Shown: positions 1 through 8,352, numbered from the stretch's first letter. The stretch: DNA of 64,000 bases from Marinimicrobium agarilyticum DSM 16975 (GCF_000423345.1 NZ_AUHU01000010.1:1-64000); one strand, 5' to 3'. The notes: generated by a model from the letters alone, not told the origin. Made by a program: numbers and translations.

Positions 1-257
1 TCCTTTTCCAGCTCGGCCTTCTCCCGGCGGAGCTTTCTAAGCTCAGCGCTTTCCTTCTTCGAATAATCGATCCCATCAACCGAGTTGAACTGTTTATCAG
101 ATAATCGGTTAAACTGACGTCTCCAGTTATATATCTGCTGTGGGCTTATTCCCAATTCTCTGGCGACCGAGGCCGTCGTGCAGCCTTCTTTCTGGGAGCG
201 ATTAACCGCTTCCCGGCGAAACTCTTCTGTGTAGGCTTGTCTCTTTTTACGTGCCAT
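1..257 (-). CDS. IS3-family transposase OrfA, partial
   Basis: The minus-strand reading frame starts at the ATG at 257-255 and runs off the left edge, giving about 85 residues. It opens MARKKRQAYTEEFRREAVNR and continues into a helix-turn-helix with ARELGISPQQIYNWRRQF, the HTH_Tnp_1 pattern of IS3/IS911 OrfA proteins. The tail (LRKLRREKAELEKE) is the start of the usual leucine-zipper coiled coil. OrfA binds the insertion-sequence ends; the DDE catalytic part (OrfB) would lie outside the window. The element presumably inserted into the island. The family is clear; the exact IS name cannot be given. Confidence 0.85.
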   Translation of the reverse strand, partial: MARKKRQAYTEEFRREAVNRSQKEGCTTASVARELGISPQQIYNWRRQFNRLSDKQFNSVDGIDYSKKESAELRKLRREKAELEK

Positions 258-310
258 TTTGAACACCTCAATAGTGGTTTATCTAACTATAGAAGGTGTC
301 CACCAATTGT
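258..310. repeat. Probable left end of the IS3-type element
   Basis: Upstream of orfA the sequence reads outward through ctatagaaggtgtcca (287-302). On the minus strand this is TGGACACCTTCTATAG, which has the TG-beginning terminus expected of an IS3-family inverted repeat about 45 bases before orfA. The partner repeat is outside the window, so the exact boundary is inferred. Confidence 0.4.
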
Positions 311-537
311 GGGTAACACGGCACTATAACGCGGCACCGAAACCCACTCAAGGTAATGGATTGGGATTTGGGGGCGACAAAACCATAGTTATAAAAATCT
401 GGCAAGGGCTTTTCATAGGGTTATCAGCACATTGCTAATACTGATCGGTACACACCAGCATTTTTCAAACCTATATCACCCCCATGACCCCGGCCCCAGC
501 ACGCCGGTAAACCCTGGTTGATATAGGAGATACGGCT

Positions 538-861
538 ATGCACACCGCATGCCCTCGATGTGATTCTCACCGCATTATTCAAACCCACTACGGCCGCAAG
601 GTCGGTGGCACTGTTGGCACCACCGCTGGCGCGATCAGCGGAGCTGTAAGCGCCTCCAAGGGCGCCCGCTTGGGCTACACCGTCGGCGCTATTGCCGGTC
701 CTACCGGCGCGGCATCCGGCGCCGTCCTGGGCGCCATTGTCGGCGGCCTCTCCGGCTGCGTGGTGGGCGTCAGGCTCGGCGAGAAGCTGGATGAGGACGT
801 CCTGCAAGGCTATCGCTGTCTGGCCTGTGAACACCGTTTTTCGCCTCACCCCTCCTCTTGA
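538..861 (+). CDS. Small zinc-ribbon / glycine-zipper protein
   Basis: This 107-residue protein has a CPRC pair at residues 5-8 and a CLAC pair at 94-97, which together could make one zinc ribbon. Between them lies a long Gly/Ala-rich stretch (about residues 22-80) with repeated GxxxG/AxxxG spacing. This resembles a glycine-zipper membrane segment. A good ribosome-binding site (taggag) lies 8 bases before the ATG. It precedes the DUF932 gene and is likely part of the same island module. Function is unknown; a membrane-associated or accessory role is inference. Confidence 0.6.
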   Translation: MHTACPRCDSHRIIQTHYGRKVGGTVGTTAGAISGAVSASKGARLGYTVGAIAGPTGAASGAVLGAIVGGLSGCVVGVRLGEKLDEDVLQGYRCLACEHRFSPHPSS

Positions 862-918
862 TCACTTTTTGCTCAGGTCGCTTCGGCGCCTGGGCCCTTT
901 ATGCCCTTGGAGAACACT

Positions 919-1878
919 ATGGCACATTTAATCGACTCTATGGCCTATGTAGGCCAAGCCCCTTGGCACGGCCTGGGCCGTGAGCTGGACACCGGTCTAC
1001 CCATTGATGACTGGGTCGTCCAGGCCGGGATGGACTGGGAGGTCCAGGAATCCCCGGTGCGTTTTATCGCCGGGCAGCGGGAGTACCTGGGGGAGATCAA
1101 GCCCTTCTCCGATCACAAGGTGCTCTACCGCTCGGACACCCACGATCCGCTGTCGGTGGTGGGCAGCCGGTACAAGGTGGTGCAGCCCCGGGAGATCCTG
1201 GAGTTCTACCGGGACCTGACCGAGCGCTCCGGCTTTGCGCTGGAGACGGCGGGCGTGCTCAAGGGCGGGCGCAAACTCTGGGCCCTGGCGCGCACCGGCC
1301 AATCCACCACCCTAAAAGGCAAGGACACCACCAACGGCTATGTGCTGCTGGCCACGGCTTGTGACGGCACCATGGCCACAACTGCTCAGTTCACCAGTGT
1401 GCGGGTGGTGTGCAACAACACCCTGGCAGTCGCGCTGGGTAGCGGCGCCGGTGCCGTGAAAGTGCCCCACCGCTCGGTGTTCGACGCTGAGGCCGTGAAG
1501 CGCTCGCTCGGCATTACCGTCTCGGCCTGGGACGATTTCATGTACCGGCTCAAGAGTCTGAGTAACCGCCCCGTCAAAGACAGCGAGGCCCGCAACTATT
1601 TGCTGCGGGTAATGGCCGACCCGGAGAAGGCCTCCATCAGCAAGGGCGCGGAGCGCAACATGGCGCGAGTGCAGGCCCTGTACGACGGCCAGGGGCTGGG
1701 CGCGGACCTCGCCTCCTCGCAAGGCACCGCCTATGGACTGCTCAATGCCGTAACGCAGTTTGTGGACCACGAGCGCCGGGCGCGCAGCCAAGACAATCGG
1801 TTGGATTCGGCGTGGTTCGGCCAGGGCGCAGCGTTGAAGAACAAGGCGCTGGACGAGGCGCTGTTGATGGTGGCCTGA
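919..1878 (+). CDS. DUF932 domain protein (phage/plasmid-like)
   Basis: The protein starts MAHLIDSMAYVGQAPWHGLG and carries the signatures of the DUF932 family (phage/plasmid-like protein), including WHGLG near the N-terminus, VVGSRYKVVQP in the middle and TAQFTSVRVVCNNTL. I chose the ATG at 919 rather than 901 because ggag lies 6 bases upstream and family members begin at this point. DUF932 proteins are common in integrative elements and plasmids next to RadC and recombinase genes, but their biochemical role is not established. Length (319 aa) is normal for the family. A hairpin terminator follows directly. Confidence 0.85.
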   Translation: MAHLIDSMAYVGQAPWHGLGRELDTGLPIDDWVVQAGMDWEVQESPVRFIAGQREYLGEIKPFSDHKVLYRSDTHDPLSVVGSRYKVVQPREILEFYRDLTERSGFALETAGVLKGGRKLWALARTGQSTTLKGKDTTNGYVLLATACDGTMATTAQFTSVRVVCNNTLAVALGSGAGAVKVPHRSVFDAEAVKRSLGITVSAWDDFMYRLKSLSNRPVKDSEARNYLLRVMADPEKASISKGAERNMARVQALYDGQGLGADLASSQGTAYGLLNAVTQFVDHERRARSQDNRLDSAWFGQGAALKNKALDEALLMVA

Positions 1879-1914
1879 CCGTTCTCTATTACCCCTTCAC
1901 TCACTCAAGACCAT

Positions 1915-1950
1915 AAAGCCCCTGCCGCGCGATCGTGGCAGGGGCTTTTT
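1915..1950 (+). terminator. Rho-independent terminator
   Basis: The stem AAGCCCCTGCC / GGCAGGGGCTT with a 10-base loop is followed by a short T-run. It ends the DUF932 transcript only about 20 bases before the next start codon. The ribosome-binding site of the YqaJ gene lies just downstream, so the next gene either needs read-through or has its own promoter within the preceding gene. Confidence 0.8.
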
Positions 1951-1969
1951 GCGTTTAGGAGACTTGCTT

Positions 1970-2971
1970 ATGAAAGCCCCAAGATTGAACACCCCCAAAG
2001 CACGGCCCGCGCTGCGCCTGGTATCCACCAAAGCCATGAGCCGGGAGCAGTGGCTCAAGGTACGCCAGACCGGCATTGGCGCGAGCGATGCCGCTGCGGC
2101 CGTGGGCCTGAACCCCTACCAGTCCCAATTGGAGCTGTGGATGATCAAGACCGGCCGGGAGGATCAACTGCCGAGCATCGACCCGGAGGATGACAGCACC
2201 CCCATGTACTGGGGCCACATCCTGGAGCCGATTGTGGCCACGCACTACACCAAGCGCACCGGCCACAAGGTGCGCCGGGTGAACTCGGTATTGCAGCACC
2301 CGGACAAAGACAAAGCCTGGATGCTGGCCAACCTGGATTACTCCGTCGTAGGCGCCTCCGATGTTCAGATCCTCGAGTGCAAAACCGCTGGAGAGTTTGG
2401 TGCGCGGTTGTGGCGAGACGGTGTGCCGGAGTATGTGGAGTGCCAGGTACAGCATCAATTGGCGGTCACCGGTAAAGCGGCCGCCGATGTTCGTGTGCTG
2501 CTCTGCGGCCAGGAGATCCAGATTCACCGCATTGAGCGGGACGAGGCTCTGATCGAACGGTTGATCGAGCTGGAGCGTCGTTTCTGGGAGTACGTGGAAA
2601 CCGACACGCCGCCCCCGGCGGATGGTTCCGAGTCGGCCGGTGCCGCCTTGCGCTACCTCTACCCACACGACGATAACGAGACGGTGGATCTTACCGACGA
2701 CCCGCACCTGTGCAACGTGTTCGACCAACTGGTCACCGCACGCCACAAGCTCAAGACCCTGGAGAAGCAGGAGTCGCTGTTAAAGCAAACGCTGCAACAG
2801 GTCATGGGCGAGGCAAGCCGGGCGACCTTTGCCAAAGGGTCGATTTCCTGGAAGCGCAGCAAGGATAGCCAGGTATTGGATATTGATGCCGTTCAGCGGG
2901 ACCTGCCCGAGCTGATGCGCGAATACCGGATCACCCGCCCCGGCAGTCGACGGTTTTTGATTCGCTCCTGA
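1970..2971 (+). CDS. YqaJ-family viral recombinase/exonuclease
   Basis: This 333-residue protein belongs to the YqaJ / lambda-exonuclease-like nuclease family. It has RQTGIGASDAAAAVGLNPY (near residues 35-53), then the catalytic metal-binding region NLDYSVVGAS and ILECKTA, then YVECQVQHQL. These match the D-(D/E)xK-Q arrangement of PD-(D/E)xK recombination exonucleases. The ATG at 1970 was preferred over an upstream TTG (1949) because taggag lies 8 bases before it. Such enzymes resect DNA ends for annealing-type recombination in phages and integrative elements. No single-strand annealing partner is obvious in the window. Confidence 0.88.
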   Translation: MKAPRLNTPKARPALRLVSTKAMSREQWLKVRQTGIGASDAAAAVGLNPYQSQLELWMIKTGREDQLPSIDPEDDSTPMYWGHILEPIVATHYTKRTGHKVRRVNSVLQHPDKDKAWMLANLDYSVVGASDVQILECKTAGEFGARLWRDGVPEYVECQVQHQLAVTGKAAADVRVLLCGQEIQIHRIERDEALIERLIELERRFWEYVETDTPPPADGSESAGAALRYLYPHDDNETVDLTDDPHLCNVFDQLVTARHKLKTLEKQESLLKQTLQQVMGEASRATFAKGSISWKRSKDSQVLDIDAVQRDLPELMREYRITRPGSRRFLIRS

Positions 2972-3055
2972 CTCCTTTCCCTTCTTGTTCCATTTATTCA
3001 CGCACAACCGGGCGAGCCAGCTCTGGCCTGCCCGCACGCCTATGAGGACCACACC

Positions 3056-3937
3056 ATGATTAAAGGCCTAGCGATTACCCCGCCGGTGATTGGCCGGATC
3101 AGTATTGGGCGCGTGACCGAGAAAAACGACATGCGCCTGCCGGAGAAAGACGACCAATTCACCTTAACCACCCAAGTGCAGCGCCCGGACGGTTGGGTGC
3201 TACATCCACTCGATGCCGAGCTGCGGGACCAGACCGAAAGCGGCAAGCTGCGGGTGATTCCCGTCACCCTGTCCTTCAACGATCCGGAGCTGAACTTCCG
3301 GGCGGAGTACACCCTGTTCGATCGCACCAACGGTCGCCCCGTGTGTGCCGGTGACGGCCAGCAGTGTCGCCGTCGCCACGACGAGAGCATAGAGCAACTG
3401 CCCTGCCCGGGCCCGACACACTGCGCCTTTGGCGCCAACGGCAAGTGCAAGCCCTATGGGCGGCTCAACGTAACGGTGGGCGATTACGACCCACTGGGTA
3501 CCTTCATCTTCCGTACCACGGGCTTCAACAGCATCCGCACCCTGATGGCCCGGCTGATGTACTTCGACGCCGTCTCCGGCGGACTGCTCGCCTGCATGCC
3601 TCTGGAACTGCGCCTACGCGGCAAAAGCACCACCCAAAGCCACCGCGCACCCATCTACTACGTGGACCTGGGCATTCGGGAGGGGCTGACGCTGGAGCAG
3701 GCCATTGAGCAGGCCAGGCAAACCCATCAGGCGCGCGCGGCGTCCGGCTATGACCAGGATGCCCTGGATCAGGCGGCCCGCACGGCGTTGCTCAACTCGG
3801 AGTTCGAAGAAGACGACGAAGAGACCCCGGTCATTCTGGAGGAGTTCTATCCAGAGACACCGAAAGCACCCACTCCTAATAAGCCTCGACCACTCACCCT
3901 AGCGGACAAGCTTGAACAACGTGCTTCTGCGCAATAA
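3056..3937 (+). CDS. Gp3-like recombination directionality factor candidate
   Basis: This 293-residue protein resembles the family often labelled 'hydrolase or metal-binding protein', which overlaps the Gp3-like recombination directionality factors. Visible features are the opening MIKGLAITPPVIGRISIGR, a cysteine-rich stretch (CAGDGQQC, then CPGPTHC and CKPYG, around residues 100-140) that could bind zinc, and FRTTGFNSIRTL. The tail is acidic and low-complexity. It sits between the YqaJ nuclease and RadC and is probably cotranscribed. The family assignment is fairly firm; its role as the excision factor for this island is inference. Confidence 0.65.
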   Translation: MIKGLAITPPVIGRISIGRVTEKNDMRLPEKDDQFTLTTQVQRPDGWVLHPLDAELRDQTESGKLRVIPVTLSFNDPELNFRAEYTLFDRTNGRPVCAGDGQQCRRRHDESIEQLPCPGPTHCAFGANGKCKPYGRLNVTVGDYDPLGTFIFRTTGFNSIRTLMARLMYFDAVSGGLLACMPLELRLRGKSTTQSHRAPIYYVDLGIREGLTLEQAIEQARQTHQARAASGYDQDALDQAARTALLNSEFEEDDEETPVILEEFYPETPKAPTPNKPRPLTLADKLEQRASAQ

Positions 3938-4021
3938 CCCCTTTCCCCCTTTGAACCGGCCCTTACTGAAACCGACAGCGTTGCATCGCTGCCGGGGGCC
4001 GCCCTGTATGAGGACATTCTC

Positions 4022-4531
4022 ATGACTGACTGTAATGCCCCTGAGGCCCTGCCCTTCTACGCACCGGCTCACAAAGCCGATACCGAACACTGCCTGTCCG
4101 AAGCTCTGGTACTGGACTGGGCCGAGGTCATCCTTCACGAGCGCTTTTTGCGCAGCAACTACCTGGTCAGCCCCGACCTTGCCCGCAGCTACCTGCGGGT
4201 AGCGTTCGGCAAGGAAGACCGTGAAGTATTTGGCATGGTGTTGCTCGACAACCGCCATGGCGTGCTGGATATTACCAAGCTGTTCTACGGCACCATCGAC
4301 GGCGCGTCCGTTCATCCCCGCGAGGTGGTGAAGACGGCGCTGAGCCACAACGCTGCAGCGGTGCTGCTGGTTCACAACCACCCCAGCGGTAATCCCGAGC
4401 CCAGTACCGCCGACCGGCGACTGACAGACCGGCTGAAAGAAGCCCTTCAGTTGGTGGGTGTTCGGGTCATTGACCATATGGTAATTGGGAGTGATGAGGT
4501 GGTGAGTTTTGCGGAGCGGGGATTGATTTGA
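4022..4531 (+). CDS. radC: RadC-family JAB/JAMM protein
   Basis: The C-terminal JAB domain carries the full metal-binding signature: HNHPSGNPEPSTADRRLT with an upstream acidic residue, as in RadC/YicR-type proteins. At 169 residues it is the short mobile-element version that lacks the helix-hairpin-helix N-terminus of chromosomal RadC. RadC-like genes commonly accompany DUF932 and YqaJ genes in islands, but despite the name a DNA-repair role is not proven. A gagga ribosome-binding site precedes the ATG. It is the last gene of the plus-strand block that starts at 538. Confidence 0.9.
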   Translation: MTDCNAPEALPFYAPAHKADTEHCLSEALVLDWAEVILHERFLRSNYLVSPDLARSYLRVAFGKEDREVFGMVLLDNRHGVLDITKLFYGTIDGASVHPREVVKTALSHNAAAVLLVHNHPSGNPEPSTADRRLTDRLKEALQLVGVRVIDHMVIGSDEVVSFAERGLI

Positions 4532-4653
4532 TCTTTCAAGTACTCCCAACTAGCCAACCCTTAGCCTCAACAGACCCTATCGCTTAAGGAGCCCCAGAAT
4601 AACCACTGCAATTAAACCCTAGGACTAGTAATCAAACAAAGCGGAGAAATCCC

Positions 4654-5022
4654 ATGAAACTAAAACTCACCGTTATCGCCTCAATGGCTTTTCTTGTGTC
4701 GGCCTGTTCTAACAGTGGTGCTCCTTCGTGCACTGACAGCGATCTCAAAGAAGATTTTTTAGCTAGTTACAAGCAGCAGTCCATTGATAATGTCACCAAA
4801 TGGTTCAGTGAAGAGCGTGGCCAGAAGTATGACAGCGACTACACCTACTACCTAGAGAGTATTGTCACACACGAGAAAGACGAAGAGACCAACCGTTCTC
4901 TGTGTTTGGCTGAGCTCGTTAAGCACCACCACGAAACTGGGGGGAAAGAGAGAGAAAGCCTGTCCATTATGGCCTACCGTGATGAAGACGGCTCTCTCCT
5001 ATATCGGGTCCAGAAGAACTAG
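4654..5022 (+). CDS. Small predicted lipoprotein
   Basis: This 122-residue protein has a clear lipoprotein signal: MKLKLTVIASMAFLVSAC, with Cys18 in a LVSAC lipobox. The mature part is charged and shows no family I recognise. A second cysteine pair (Cys near residues 27 and 82) could form a disulfide. A gcggagaaatccc leader supplies the ribosome-binding site. It is lower in GC than its upstream neighbours, suggesting a separate origin within the island. Function unknown. Confidence 0.65.
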   Translation: MKLKLTVIASMAFLVSACSNSGAPSCTDSDLKEDFLASYKQQSIDNVTKWFSEERGQKYDSDYTYYLESIVTHEKDEETNRSLCLAELVKHHHETGGKERESLSIMAYRDEDGSLLYRVQKN

Positions 5023-5103
5023 GGGCGGGGACTTAAAGTCAAACATTTCCCGAGGAACGGACTCCTCGGATTAGCTAAGCTCTCATCGCCGCTTCACGCC
5101 GAA

Positions 5104-5610
5104 TCATTGATGGGACACCCATGCCTCTGCCTCATCCGTCCCGGCATTCCAGGTCGCTAGAATGATATCCTCAAAGCACTCCTCTCCGAGGCGGCCTGGA
5201 TAGCCGAGTAGCGCTACCACCTCTTTTTGGATGTACCAGCGCTGGCTGTAAATCGGCCTTCCCGATTTGTTGTCATGTAGCCGCTCCCATGACAAATAAG
5301 CCCGTACCGACTTTTCCGGAACAACATACCGTTTTGGATCTATGCGCCGCAAACGGCTGTTCGTTCTGGCAATTACTGCGTGATAGATACGCTCTACTAT
5401 CTGATGTCGCCAAGAGCCCTCTCCCAGGCTCTCGTAGTCCGGGAATTCGGTGATGATATCCACCGTAATGAATGAATCACCTATTTTTTTTAGCCATTTC
5501 TCTCTCTTTTCCCGGCAAGCCTTATGTTCAGCGCCGCTAACGTTCTCGACGAATACGTTATTCAGCGGGGTGACGGTTCCGGTCGCTACGGTTTGATAAT
5601 CAGTGTTCAT
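5104..5610 (-). CDS. Hypothetical protein, island-encoded
   Basis: This 168-residue soluble protein is not recognised. It has a basic middle region (ARTNSRLRRIDPKRYVV) and a C-terminal segment rich in aromatic residues. The ATG at 5610 is preceded by a strong ACAGGAG ribosome-binding site. The leader ATTTACAGGAG plus flanking bases is nearly the same as that before the AlpA-type gene at 8137-8352, suggesting common control. It lies 98 bases downstream of the Gp2/YagK-like gene on the same strand and may be cotranscribed. Confidence 0.6.
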   Translation of the reverse strand: MNTDYQTVATGTVTPLNNVFVENVSGAEHKACREKREKWLKKIGDSFITVDIITEFPDYESLGEGSWRHQIVERIYHAVIARTNSRLRRIDPKRYVVPEKSVRAYLSWERLHDNKSGRPIYSQRWYIQKEVVALLGYPGRLGEECFEDIILATWNAGTDEAEAWVSHQ

Positions 5611-5707
5611 GATGGGCTCCTGTAAATACGTCTACATATCTACAGGGTTGCCCGTACAGATTTACTACTCTCGGGCATAAGGGCGCCAGTGAGGCGCCCA
5701 TCCTTAA

Positions 5708-6397
5708 TTACCAAAAGCTTCTTCTGATGGACACCTGGCTGGTCCGGAATGAGTGTAAGCGATCGTCAAAGCGCTTGGTTGCTGCTTTGGTCAAGTAGCT
5801 CCCTCTCAGAAACAACTCTTGTAGCTCCCACTCCACCCCTCGGCGCAAAAGGTACTGACCGTGATGCGGAAAGTAAGCCAAGCCTTTCCCTTCCAGCTCC
5901 GGCAGCATCAAGGCATTCGCCCAGGACTCGGTAATGAGGTTGTACAGGTTATCTCCCCCGTAGTTGAAACTACCCAATCTATTGAAGGCATGACCGTTTA
6001 ACAGAATCAGTAGGTGAAAGTGGGGCTTGGCCTCTCCTGCTTTGTATTCACGTGCCCAGGCATAGCGGAGGTTGGCCGGGTGCATGCGATGCTCCCTATC
6101 CTCGTATCGAGAGAGTTTGTATTTGAGTACATCCCAAAAACGCCGGATATAGCTGTTGCCCAGCGCCTCTCCCTCAAGCGGCCAGTACGCCGCCGGAAAC
6201 CTTAAGTCGACCCTAACGGCGAATATACGGCTATTGTCCATCAGCGCTTCTTGAACAACCTGATAGAGCCGTTCCAAGTATTCTTCAATGAGGGGACCAC
6301 GGCTTACCTGCACTGGCAAGCCTCGGTAGTAGTGTTCGTGAAATAGGTTCAGGTGACCTTGCTTGGTGTTCTGGTCGTCTGTTGGCGTGTTGCTCAT
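5708..6397 (-). CDS. Inovirus Gp2 / YagK-YfjJ-like HUH protein
   Basis: This 229-residue protein matches the inovirus Gp2 / YagK_YfjJ C-terminal family. The centre has KPHFHLLILLNG (His126 and His128), which fits the metal-binding HUH motif of rolling-circle replication and relaxase proteins. Further on, YLTKAATK (from residue 201) fits the catalytic Tyr-Lys motif. An acidic and aromatic N-terminal part precedes it. The start has a cggaggt ribosome-binding site. Relatives are found in P4-like satellites and genomic islands. DNA nicking or replication initiation is an inference from the motifs. Confidence 0.75.
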   Translation of the reverse strand: MSNTPTDDQNTKQGHLNLFHEHYYRGLPVQVSRGPLIEEYLERLYQVVQEALMDNSRIFAVRVDLRFPAAYWPLEGEALGNSYIRRFWDVLKYKLSRYEDREHRMHPANLRYAWAREYKAGEAKPHFHLLILLNGHAFNRLGSFNYGGDNLYNLITESWANALMLPELEGKGLAYFPHHGQYLLRRGVEWELQELFLRGSYLTKAATKRFDDRLHSFRTSQVSIRRSFW

Positions 6398-6746
6398 GCT
6401 TACCTCCGGTGGGTATGTGTGTTAGTTACATACCGTGAGGAGGTGTTGTCAGCTTTTACTGTGTTTTCTCCCTGCTCTGCTCTCTCCCATCATCGACGTC
6501 AATTAGGGCTGCTGTTGGGGCAGCCCATTACTCCGCTGCTACCCCCTATTCATGCTTACTATCGTGCATGATTCTACCTGCACTGGTGGGCGTATATTAT
6601 TATTTCCCTACACTCCCTTCCGGTCGGACACTAGGCGGAGACTGAATCCCAGATATTGGATTCCAGTAAAACACTGGCAATTGCGGACTAAGGACCATTT
6701 TGAAGAGTTTTTGGAAAAGCCACCGATAAGTGGGGGTGCAATCTGA
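6398..6746. other. Intergenic region without a convincing gene
   Basis: This gap separates the Gp2/YagK-like gene from the end of the immunity gene. It contains a 64-codon plus-strand frame (6552-6746) with no ribosome-binding site or recognisable domain. The promoter for the minus-strand gene at 6397 is expected at its left end. A stretch at 6600-6630 (ttatttccctacactccc) weakly resembles a sequencing adapter. Confidence 0.4.
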
Positions 6747-7328
6747 TTACTGAACCGACCCGAACGACTCCCCGACGGGGTTGGACACATCGGGACTAAA
6801 AGTCACGCCTGTCAAGCCTTCCGCGATGCTGAGGTCCCTTAATCGCTCTCCGCAAAAGACCCCCTTATAGAGGTCCAGATTGGTCTTGAACACCGAGACG
6901 CTGGCCAGCCTTTCCTCGTCGAAAGCGAAATGAGCAAGGTTCCCGTGCTCATCATAGGCGATCACAGACTGAATAGCTGCATCGTGCTGCTCCGCCGTGG
7001 CAGTGGGGTTGAAAATGTACCCTTTGCGGCCACCGAACGTCACCGGCAGACACTCCCCGTTCTGTTCCAGCAGCTCGCCCAGGACCGAAAACGCTCTTTC
7101 GGACAGGAATAGCCGCCCGAAGTTTTCCGACACGTCCGGCACTTCAGTCGCCTTGGAGCCCTCACAGGGGCGAAACTCAATCTCCAGCGGTTTCCAGACC
7201 TCCTGGTAAGGCTTGGGCTCAGCGTTAAAGGCAAAGGTGCCATGCTCCTCTCCCAGCTTGGCCATAGACTCCACAGGGGGAATGACATGCATCAGGTATG
7301 ACTCATCGTGCAGAATTCGGTAGATCAT
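6747..7328 (-). CDS. Imm11 (DUF1629)-like immunity protein
   Basis: This 193-residue protein resembles the Imm11/DUF1629 immunity family. The C-terminal part, with VFKTN, FCGERLRDLSIAEGLTG and then VTFSPDV, follows the family pattern of a 'partner-binding' end where the ligand-binding helix leads to a Gly-x-x-F strand. Its ATG overlaps the stop of the upstream AHH nuclease gene by four bases (ATGA), the tight coupling expected of a toxin and its antidote. It would act in the cytoplasm by binding the nuclease. The family call is by eye; the gene arrangement supports it. Confidence 0.6.
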   Translation of the reverse strand: MIYRILHDESYLMHVIPPVESMAKLGEEHGTFAFNAEPKPYQEVWKPLEIEFRPCEGSKATEVPDVSENFGRLFLSERAFSVLGELLEQNGECLPVTFGGRKGYIFNPTATAEQHDAAIQSVIAYDEHGNLAHFAFDEERLASVSVFKTNLDLYKGVFCGERLRDLSIAEGLTGVTFSPDVSNPVGESFGSVQ

Positions 7329-8044
7329 TTGAGTTGGCTCGCTGGAAGCATCACGTAACTGGGAAAGCTGGAGGTCTGGAGCTTGAAGCGGATCATGCGT
7401 AGCGCCTCGGCCAGAGAGCGGTCGTCCTTGATCCGCACATGGTCAATGATTGTGCCCAGCCAACGGTAGTAACCGTTCCGGTGGATGCGGCTGTGGGGGA
7501 TGGCTTGATTTAGGTGTCTAGGCATATGGGGCTTCGCCGCCGTATTGTGGGGGAGCCAGGCGCCGTTCAGCGGGAAATCGATTCTCATCTTCACCCAGGC
7601 CATAACCGCTCGCATCGGCACTGATCTGGGGTCCTTACCGGCGATGATGGCGTGACAGTCACACTTCTGGCTGGGCCTGGGATCTCCGTTGGCCGCCATA
7701 TGGCGAGCTAGGCGCTTGCAGTCGTGGCTCTCGTTCATGAGCTGCTCGAAGGTCATTCCCCGGCCCTTGGCCTCATATTCCGCCAATCCCCGCTGGACTT
7801 GAGAGAGGGTTTTCAGGTGGTTCCAGTCCAGCAGACTGGGCTGTTCTTTGTTGGCGAAGTTGCTGATGGCGTGGTCAACAACGTGCTCGTGGGGTAACGG
7901 CATACACAGGTCCCTTTTGTGGTCTCCAGAGCCGGAAAGTTTGTCCGAAGAAGTCCAAGGTTGCAACGAGCCATAATCTGCCAAATTCACGGATGTGAAG
8001 ACCGTCACACAGCCTTTCTCTGCGATGGACGCATCTAGCGTCAT
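7325..8044 (-). CDS. Probable AHH-family nuclease toxin
   Basis: This 239-residue protein has a C-terminal region like the AHH group of the HNH/endonuclease VII fold: CDCHAIIAGKDPRS (His131), then NGAWLPHNTAA (from Asn160), then PHSRIHRNGYYRWL (His184, His188). The first His of the usual A-H-H motif is replaced (DCH). AHH domains are toxin tips of polymorphic toxins. Here the N-terminal 100 residues carry no recognised trafficking domain, PAAR or Rhs repeat, so delivery is unclear. It is translationally coupled to the Imm11-like gene. A nuclease role is inferred from motifs. Confidence 0.65.
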   Translation of the reverse strand: MTLDASIAEKGCVTVFTSVNLADYGSLQPWTSSDKLSGSGDHKRDLCMPLPHEHVVDHAISNFANKEQPSLLDWNHLKTLSQVQRGLAEYEAKGRGMTFEQLMNESHDCKRLARHMAANGDPRPSQKCDCHAIIAGKDPRSVPMRAVMAWVKMRIDFPLNGAWLPHNTAAKPHMPRHLNQAIPHSRIHRNGYYRWLGTIIDHVRIKDDRSLAEALRMIRFKLQTSSFPSYVMLPASQLK

Positions 8045-8136
8045 AGGGTGGGGCTCAGCCCCACCCTATGACACGTGCTCAACCAACCCACATTGGTTTC
8101 TGATCACATTTCAACGACTTGCCCAGGGCCGCCGGC

Positions 8137-8352
8137 TCAGGCAACTGCTCGGTCGGCGAATGCCGGCTTGTTCTGGTCCCGCTCCTCAATCCGGGCTAGC
8201 ACCCAGTCGTGGACCTCCTGGTCTACCCAGGCAACGGCCCGTCCTCCTAAAGAGACTGACCGAGGGAATAGCCCGTCTTCGATGTATTTATAGATAGTGG
8301 ACCGGCTCAGACCGGTCAGCTCAATGACTTCTTTGAGGCGTAAAAATCTCAT
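8137..8352 (-). CDS. AlpA-family transcriptional regulator
   Basis: This 71-residue protein begins MRFLRLKEVIELTGLSRST, followed by IYKYIEDGLFPRSVSLG and AVAWVDQEVHDWV. This is the AlpA / excisionase-like winged-helix pattern. AlpA proteins regulate integrase or excision genes in P4-like and CP4-57-like elements. Its leader (ATTTACAGGAG) is shared with the gene ending at 5104. An inverted repeat ATGAG/CTCAT at 8376-8391 just upstream could be a binding site. Confidence 0.85.
   Translation of the reverse strand: MRFLRLKEVIELTGLSRSTIYKYIEDGLFPRSVSLGGRAVAWVDQEVHDWVLARIEERDQNKPAFADRAVA

Noticed and set aside
6600-6633. Stretch resembling a sequencing adapter (tttccctacac and nearby ttccgg)
   Set aside because: Only 11 bases match without a gap and the rest is broken. 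It may be chance; raw reads would be needed to call contamination.
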